Assembly: GCF_020860705.1 (NCBI RefSeq)
Contig: NZ_JAJBTT010000019.1
Coordinates: forward strand, 38,879 to 102,878
Length of the DNA stretch: 64,000 nt
Reading direction: 5' to 3'
DNA from: Akkermansia sp.
Lineage (GTDB): Bacteria > Verrucomicrobiota > Verrucomicrobiia > Verrucomicrobiales > Akkermansiaceae
Position 1 is the first letter of the stretch. The number at the start of each line of letters is the position of its first letter. The translations under genes were made by a program, and so were the position numbers. Under the pieces are notes generated by a model. The model was given only the letters and a program-made list of their open reading frames with translations, did not search any database and had not been told where the DNA came from. Positions 59,129-64,000 of this stretch are shown one piece after another.

Positions 59129-60964
59129 TCAGGCTTCCTGCTCGTCCTTGACCAATTCATCCGCATCCTTCGGCATCTTGCCTGTGGTGAAGTACGCTTC
59201 AATTTCCTCAAGCGTGCGGCCCTTGGTTTCAGGCAGGAAGAAGGCCGCCGTGATGAAATAGATCACCGTGAAGGCAGCCAGGGTGAAAAAGACCCCGGAA
59301 TAACCCCAGGAACCGGCCCAGGGAAGGAAGACGCCCGCAATCGTGGTAGAAACGGCCTGGTTGATGAAGAGGCCGATGGACATGCCCACGGAACGGATGC
59401 GTGTGGGCATCAGTTCGGAGAGAGCCAGCCAGACGCAAACGCCGGGCCCCACGGCATAAAAGGCAATGAAGACAATGAAGAACCCGGCGACAAACCAGCC
59501 CGTCACCCGATCGGGACGCATGCCGACTTCAGCCTTGCTGATCGTCAGCTCCATATCCTTGCCGGGAGCCATGGAGGGGTCGTTCGCATTGAAAACGGAA
59601 CGTCCGGACCACGGGGCGATTTTTTCAACAATGGTCGGTTCTTCCCACTGCTTCTTGTCCACGACGATCTTGTCGCCGCCTTCCTTGCCCACTTCCGCAA
59701 CCACCACCTTGGTTCCGTTACCCTGCTGGTAATTCAGGATAACCTGCTTTCCGGTGTCTCCCGGAGTCATGCCCATGGAGGCCAGCGTTTCAGGGTTGCC
59801 CAAATCAATGCTGAGGGAATTGTTCTCCACCTTGATCTTGTCCATCACGGAGGTGCGTTCCCCTTCAAAGGAATAGAATGCACCGCCCACGCCCAGAAGG
59901 CCCACGATGATGCCGATGGTGCCCAGCTTGAGCAGGAACTTGCGCCCCTTCTTGTCCACCAGCGTCATGGCCACCACCGTCATGATGACGTTCGTCACCT
60001 TGATGGCGATATCCGCCACGCCGGACATGCTGTCAAGACCGGCCTGCTGGAACACTTCCACGGAATAGTTTAGCACGGAGTTAATGCCCGTGGCCTGCGT
60101 GCAGGCCAGAATGACGACGGCCAGCACAAAAGGAACGATGTACTTCTTTTGCAGCAGGGAATCCCCCTTGGAGGAGGCTTTCATTTCCGCTCGGGCTTTC
60201 TGCTCCGCTTCATCGGAAGCCTTCATTTCCTCAAGAATAGCCCGGGCCTCATGCTCGGGGTTATTGCGGCACAGGGCCTGGAAAGCCTTTTCGTCCCTGC
60301 CCCGGCGGTAAAGCCAGCGGGGGGACTCGGACAGGCGGAAAGCGCCCAGAACAAGAACAATCCCGGGAATGGAGGAAATCCAGAAAATCAGCTGCCACGC
60401 AAGGGCCTTATCTTCCACAGACACCATCGCATCCGTCGCGGCACCGAAAAAGTAGGCGACTACGGACCCGATCAAGGCAGTAAACACCAGGCCGATGGTC
60501 AGCATCAACTGGAACATGCCCGTTCCCTTGCCCCGGTCGGACGCTCCCAGACATTCCGCCAGATAAAGGGGAACTACTACGCCCAGCAGACCGCCGCTGA
60601 TGCCCATCAGGATACGGCCGCCCATCAGGGCGCCCAGGCTGTCGCCGGAAAGGCAAATGACAGGAATGCTCAGCAGGAAAAGGGCGGAAGACAGGATAAT
60701 CATCCATTTGCGGCCCAGCAGATCCGCCAGCCAGCCGGCAAACAGGGAGGAAAGCACGCTGCCCAGCAGCACCGCGGCAACAACCTGTGAAATATCGCCG
60801 TCGCTATAGGAAGTCGTCTGCCGGATATAAGGCAGCGCATGGGAAATAATGCCGACATCCATCCCGTACAGGAGGCCGCCCAGCCCAGCCATAAATAAAA
60901 GATATTTGGCGTAACTTTTCACCGAAGGAGGGACTTCGGCGTTAGTGGTTCCTTGGTCTGTCAT
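59129..60964 (-). CDS. MFS sugar porter with a large periplasmic insert
   Basis: A 611-aa sugar:proton symporter-type protein with 12 predicted helices. Family motifs are LLGRK (82-86), the LSESPRWLYRRGR loop (211-223), QATGINSVLNYS (290-301), DKKGRKFLL (337-345), SELMPTRIRS (516-525) and the terminal PETKGRTLEEIEAY. Residues about 367-488 form a hydrophilic insert of about 120 residues between helices 9 and 10, where relatives have a short loop; this side should face the periplasm. The substrate may be a mucin-derived monosaccharide, as an inference from the glycosidases. It has its own terminator. Confidence 0.9.
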   Translation of the reverse strand: MTDQGTTNAEVPPSVKSYAKYLLFMAGLGGLLYGMDVGIISHALPYIRQTTSYSDGDISQVVAAVLLGSVLSSLFAGWLADLLGRKWMIILSSALFLLSIPVICLSGDSLGALMGGRILMGISGGLLGVVVPLYLAECLGASDRGKGTGMFQLMLTIGLVFTALIGSVVAYFFGAATDAMVSVEDKALAWQLIFWISSIPGIVLVLGAFRLSESPRWLYRRGRDEKAFQALCRNNPEHEARAILEEMKASDEAEQKARAEMKASSKGDSLLQKKYIVPFVLAVVILACTQATGINSVLNYSVEVFQQAGLDSMSGVADIAIKVTNVIMTVVAMTLVDKKGRKFLLKLGTIGIIVGLLGVGGAFYSFEGERTSVMDKIKVENNSLSIDLGNPETLASMGMTPGDTGKQVILNYQQGNGTKVVVAEVGKEGGDKIVVDKKQWEEPTIVEKIAPWSGRSVFNANDPSMAPGKDMELTISKAEVGMRPDRVTGWFVAGFFIVFIAFYAVGPGVCVWLALSELMPTRIRSVGMSIGLFINQAVSTTIAGVFLPWAGSWGYSGVFFTLAAFTVIYFITAAFFLPETKGRTLEEIEAYFTTGKMPKDADELVKDEQEA

Positions 60965-61085
60965 AGTCCGGGCATTTTAATGAAAAGGCCTTTCTCCGCA
61001 ACCAAAAAGAGGCGGTTCCCATAAAAAAACCGGCCCTTCCTCATGATTCATTTACAGTCCGGGCATCCGTCGCACCACAACCCGC

Positions 61086-61117
61086 CCCTTTCCGGAACTG
61101 CAAACAACCGGAAAGGG
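61086..61117. terminator. Inverted repeat after the zinc-ribbon gene
   Basis: Perfect 10-bp arms CCCTTTCCGG / CCGGAAAGGG with a 12-base loop. A second short palindrome with A/T flanks (61119-61140) abuts the stop codon of the zinc-ribbon gene and may act as the terminator; neither is a textbook hairpin plus T-run for both strands. Confidence 0.4.
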
Positions 61118-61140
61118 CAAAAAAGGGATCTCCCCTTTTT

Positions 61141-62730
61141 CTACCGGACAGCGGGAGAAGCGCCCCGGCCCAGCCTTTTTTCAATCAGATTGAGGGACAA
61201 CTCCGAGCACAGGCGCAGCTCGTTATCGGCATCCCCCACAAAGGCCTTGAGAGCGGAAAGGGAAGCTTCCGAGCCTATTTCTCCCAAAATACGGGCGGCG
61301 GAACGCTTCAGCACAAAATCATCGGATTCATTCAGCACCTTGATGATGGCTGCCTCGCCCGTGGGGCCTGCGGCCTTGCACTCTTCCTCCCACTTCTGGG
61401 GATCCTTTTTCCATTCATCCAGAAGCAGAGCAAAACTCTTCTCTTCCGGACCGCGCAATAAAAACCTTACCAGGGAGGCCGGAATCTCACAGTCCGCCTT
61501 CTTCAGTTCCGTAGCCACATAATAAACCACGCGCTGGGCTTCCGCATCAGCCGGATCCGCCCATACGACGAGGGCGGAAGCCAGGGCGGTTACATATTCC
61601 GCATCACGGCCCCACGGTTCCCGGAGAAGTTCCACCAGCTTGGCGGAGACCTCATGGCGCATCTTTTCCGGATCCACGGAGGCCAGGCGCTTTGCCGCCG
61701 CAATGACCCGCCGGATATCCAGGCAGGATAATTCCTTTAAATTGGCCAGAACGAAATACTGATGGCGTTCATCCTGCAGTGCGGCGGAAGCCGGCCGCGC
61801 TTCAAACTTGTCCCGGTTCAGAATCACTTCTACAAAAAAACGCTCCTTATCCTGCAAGGTCACTTTCCCCATCTTGGAAATCACATCCACAAACTCCTTG
61901 AATGTAATAGGAGTGGGTGTAATCACAAACAAACCGCCGCCCGTACCTTTACGGTCGTAAAAAATCGGTTCATCCTCAGACTGGGCCATCCTCTTCAAAT
62001 ACGCCTTCACCATGTCCCGGTTGGCTGCATTCACCCCGACCACCCATACGCCAAGAACGCCCTGGTCTTCCTTCCGGTCAATGGCGACAAACAGCGGCTT
62101 CAAATCCCCTTCCCCATAATTCTGGACGGAACCGTTCTCACCCGGCAACTGCTTCAACCCGGAGCTGATAAAGCCGGAAACATCCCCGTTTTCTTCCGGA
62201 TGCGCGGCGCCTTCATGACTGCCAAGCAAGGAAGGATTTACCTTGACCGGGTACACAAAAGGCAACGAAGCAACCCCCACGGCTGTCAGAAGGCCCAGTA
62301 AAATGAAAATAAACTTGTGCCTGCGGCCGGCGAAGGCCATCAACCCTCCGGAGAGACAGGCGAAAAACAGGGCAAACGACCTCTGCTGGGGTTGCTGCAG
62401 CATGGAAAGGAAGGAGGAGCTGCCCATCTCGGAAGAAGCATTGTAAAAAAGCCAGACGCAGCCGGCAACAATAAACAGGGAAGCGCAAAGGCACACCAGC
62501 TGAATCAGCCCTGTCTCAACCAAGGCGCTTTGAATAACCTCCCGGGTTTTTTGGGAGTGCTGGACGGAAATGGCCTTCTTCGCCTTGGCAAAAGGTTTCT
62601 TGGGGATCAGTTTTTCCCTGTCGCAAAGAAACTCATGGCCGCATTTGCTACAATTTACCATGGAACCCTCCGCGGAGGAAGGAACATTGATATGTCGTTT
62701 GCACTGTGGACAATTCAGATTCACCGGCAC
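61141..62730 (-). CDS. Zinc-ribbon, membrane-anchored HEAT-like repeat protein
   Basis: A 529-aa protein starting at GTG 62730. An N-terminal zinc ribbon has CPQC (C7, C10) and CSKC (C27, C30), resembling MJ0042-type ribbons. Two or three hydrophobic helices follow (about 75-95, 115-130 and 137-158). The rest is periplasmic or cytoplasmic depending on topology, with an alpha/beta region (about 210-300) and C-terminal HEAT-like helices (IIKVLNESDDFVLKRSAARI; ALKAFVGDADNELRLCSELS). I know of no function for this combination. It is a single-gene unit upstream of nothing on its strand before the sugar porter. Confidence 0.7.
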   Translation of the reverse strand: MPVNLNCPQCKRHINVPSSAEGSMVNCSKCGHEFLCDREKLIPKKPFAKAKKAISVQHSQKTREVIQSALVETGLIQLVCLCASLFIVAGCVWLFYNASSEMGSSSFLSMLQQPQQRSFALFFACLSGGLMAFAGRRHKFIFILLGLLTAVGVASLPFVYPVKVNPSLLGSHEGAAHPEENGDVSGFISSGLKQLPGENGSVQNYGEGDLKPLFVAIDRKEDQGVLGVWVVGVNAANRDMVKAYLKRMAQSEDEPIFYDRKGTGGGLFVITPTPITFKEFVDVISKMGKVTLQDKERFFVEVILNRDKFEARPASAALQDERHQYFVLANLKELSCLDIRRVIAAAKRLASVDPEKMRHEVSAKLVELLREPWGRDAEYVTALASALVVWADPADAEAQRVVYYVATELKKADCEIPASLVRFLLRGPEEKSFALLLDEWKKDPQKWEEECKAAGPTGEAAIIKVLNESDDFVLKRSAARILGEIGSEASLSALKAFVGDADNELRLCSELSLNLIEKRLGRGASPAVR

Positions 62731-63185
62731 CTAATATGCATGTTTTTGATTCTTTTGCAATACCCGTCTTCAAACTTTACCTTTACCGCTCCTCCTGCAT
62801 AAATTTTCATTGGATGTTCCGTTGAAACTCCTTGTCAACTGCTTTTTTATTCCAACCCTTTTTATTACTTTTATGGGACATTTTAAATTTTAAATATATC
62901 ACTCACCGTCAAAAAATTCCGGAATCGCCAACCGTTCTGTGGAATCCTGAAAATAACCAACGGTAAACAGACCTTCCTTTTCCTAGCAAAATACTGGGGA
63001 TTTTTAAATCCTCCTTCATAAAAAACTTACATTCCCAAACATCCCTATATATAAATTATTTAAATATTTACAACAGGAGTCTCCGGCGGAAGATAAAAAA
63101 CACTCTTTAACCGTCAAGTTCCGCCCCATGTCATTCCGAGTGAACACGCTTGCAGAAGAGGGAACTTGGTAGTAGAATTTTCGCC
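62731..63185. other. AT-rich 455-base intergenic region upstream of glnS
   Basis: Clearly more AT-rich than the rest of the window, with runs such as TTTTAAATTTTAAATATATC and TATATATAAATTATTTAAAT. It separates two divergent genes, so it must hold both promoters. I found no open frame, DnaA-box cluster or RNA gene that I can support. Confidence 0.6.
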
Positions 63186-64000
63186 ATGTCATTGCAGCCT
63201 GCCGAACGCCGGGATTTCATCCGCGATATGATTTCTGATGACCTTGCCTCCGGCAAGCATCAGGCACCGGTAACCCGCTTCCCTCCGGAACCCAATGGGT
63301 ACCTCCATATTGGACATGCCAAATCCATCTGTCTCAACTTCGGTATCGCCCAGGAATTCCCGGGCGCACGCTGCCACCTGCGTTTTGACGATACCAACCC
63401 CAGCAAGGAAGACCAGGAATATGTGGACAGCATTCAGGAAGACATCCGCTGGCTGGGCTTTGACTGGGGGGAAAATCTTTTCTTTGCCAGCAATATGTTC
63501 GGCTTCTTTTACGAATGCGCCATAGCCCTCATCAACAAGGGCCTGGCCTACGTGGACGAACAGACAGTGGAAGAAATACGTGCCCAGCGCGGCAACGTGA
63601 ACGTGCCCGGACAGGAATCCCCCTACCGCAACCGTTCCGTGGCGGAAAACCTGGAACGCTTCCAGGCCATGAAAAACGGGGAAATACCGGAAGGTAAAGC
63701 CATTCTCCGTGCCAAGATAGACATGGCCTCCAGCAACATGAACATGCGGGACCCCGTACTGTACCGCATCATGTTTGCGGAACACCACAACACGGGCAAT
63801 ACATGGTGCATCTATCCCATGTACGACTTCGCCCATCCGCTGGAAGACGCCTATGAGCACATCACCCACTCCCTCTGCACGCTGGAATTTGAAAACCACC
63901 GCCCCCTGTACGACTGGGTGATTGAAAACTGCCCCGTGCCCGCCCGCCCGCGCCCGAAGGGATTAGCCCGCCGCAACCGCCCCTGCCCGGTGATGCGCGA
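63186..64000 (+). CDS. glnS: Glutaminyl-tRNA synthetase, N-terminal part (runs off the right edge)
   Basis: Charges tRNA-Gln. From ATG 63186 about 271 codons are present. The class I signature HIGH lies in [20 protein letters not shown], and [40 protein letters not shown], and [20 protein letters not shown] match GlnS throughout. The final 17 or so codons before the edge (after NCPVPARPR) no longer match the strongly conserved continuation QYEF-x-R-x-N-x-x-Y-x-VMSK of the family, although single positions still do, pointing to base errors or real divergence there. The C-terminal domains lie outside. Confidence 0.93.
   Translation, partial: MSLQPAERRDFIRDMISDDLASGKHQAPVTRFPPEPNGYLHIGHAKSICLNFGIAQEFPGARCHLRFDDTNPSKEDQEYVDSIQEDIRWLGFDWGENLFFASNMFGFFYECAIALINKGLAYVDEQTVEEIRAQRGNVNVPGQESPYRNRSVAENLERFQAMKNGEIPEGKAILRAKIDMASSNMNMRDPVLYRIMFAEHHNTGNTWCIYPMYDFAHPLEDAYEHITHSLCTLEFENHRPLYDWVIENCPVPARPRPKGLARRNRPCPVMR

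Noticed and set aside
61086..61140. Inverted repeat as a mobile-element end
   Set aside because: Single occurrence next to a stop codon and no transposase; more likely part of transcription termination.

Overview
The window looks like a chromosomal segment of a Verrucomicrobiota gut bacterium, most likely Akkermansia. The reasons are the Gram-negative envelope genes (lpxD, skp, ADP-heptose genes, lolD), secreted mucin-type glycosidases of families GH29, GH20 and GH84 scattered as single genes, an SHD1-thioredoxin fusion and a multiheme cytochrome-HEAT/TPR fusion of types common in Planctomycetes/Verrucomicrobia, and dense GC-rich coding with overlapping ORFs. Both ends cut genes: dnaE on the left (minus strand) and glnS on the right (plus strand). 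I saw no rRNA, tRNA, CRISPR array, insertion sequence or integrase.

Layout. 0-13.3 kb: dnaE (partial), pyrD, thiE, a minus-strand cluster of octaheme cytochrome c, SHD1-thioredoxin and TetR, two translationally coupled CNNM/CorC membrane proteins, an exported M42 peptidase and pnp. 13.7-18.4 kb: a four-gene tripartite efflux operon (TetR, HlyD, DHA2-type MFS, outer-membrane lipoprotein) between rpsO and pnp, with a perfect palindromic operator wrapped around its own -10 box. 18.5-20.3 kb: rpsO, a sugar O-acetyltransferase and an L,D-transpeptidase. 20.4-28.5 kb: a compact three-gene phage-like module (432-aa protein, 1729-aa giant protein, terminase large subunit) without capsid, portal, tail or integrase. 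28.7-39.0 kb: truA, nadD, an M23 peptidase, GH29 fucosidase, a lone pseudopilin, rph, an NPP-like phosphodiesterase with altered metal ligands, and GH20.

39.2-46.5 kb: bioD behind a cdaA homologue, with a previously overlooked 50-aa membrane ORF between them that looks like a CdaR reduced to its anchor; a lower-GC amidoligase-like singleton; an M28 peptidase; lolD, panC, skp and lpxD. 46.6-53.2 kb: an ssuABC-like importer, an unknown membrane protein and a 999-aa GH84. 53.4-64 kb: gmhB-gmhA-hldE, which carry four of the five activities for ADP-heptose, then rpsU, hemL, an exported ankyrin protein, a sugar porter with an unusual periplasmic insert of about 120 residues, a zinc-ribbon/HEAT membrane protein, an AT-rich gap and glnS.

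The most promising unexplained elements are the three-gene phage-like module, the cdaA/mini-CdaR pair, the amidoligase-like singleton and the cytochrome-thioredoxin-TetR cluster. All assignments come from reading translated motifs; no database search was run.
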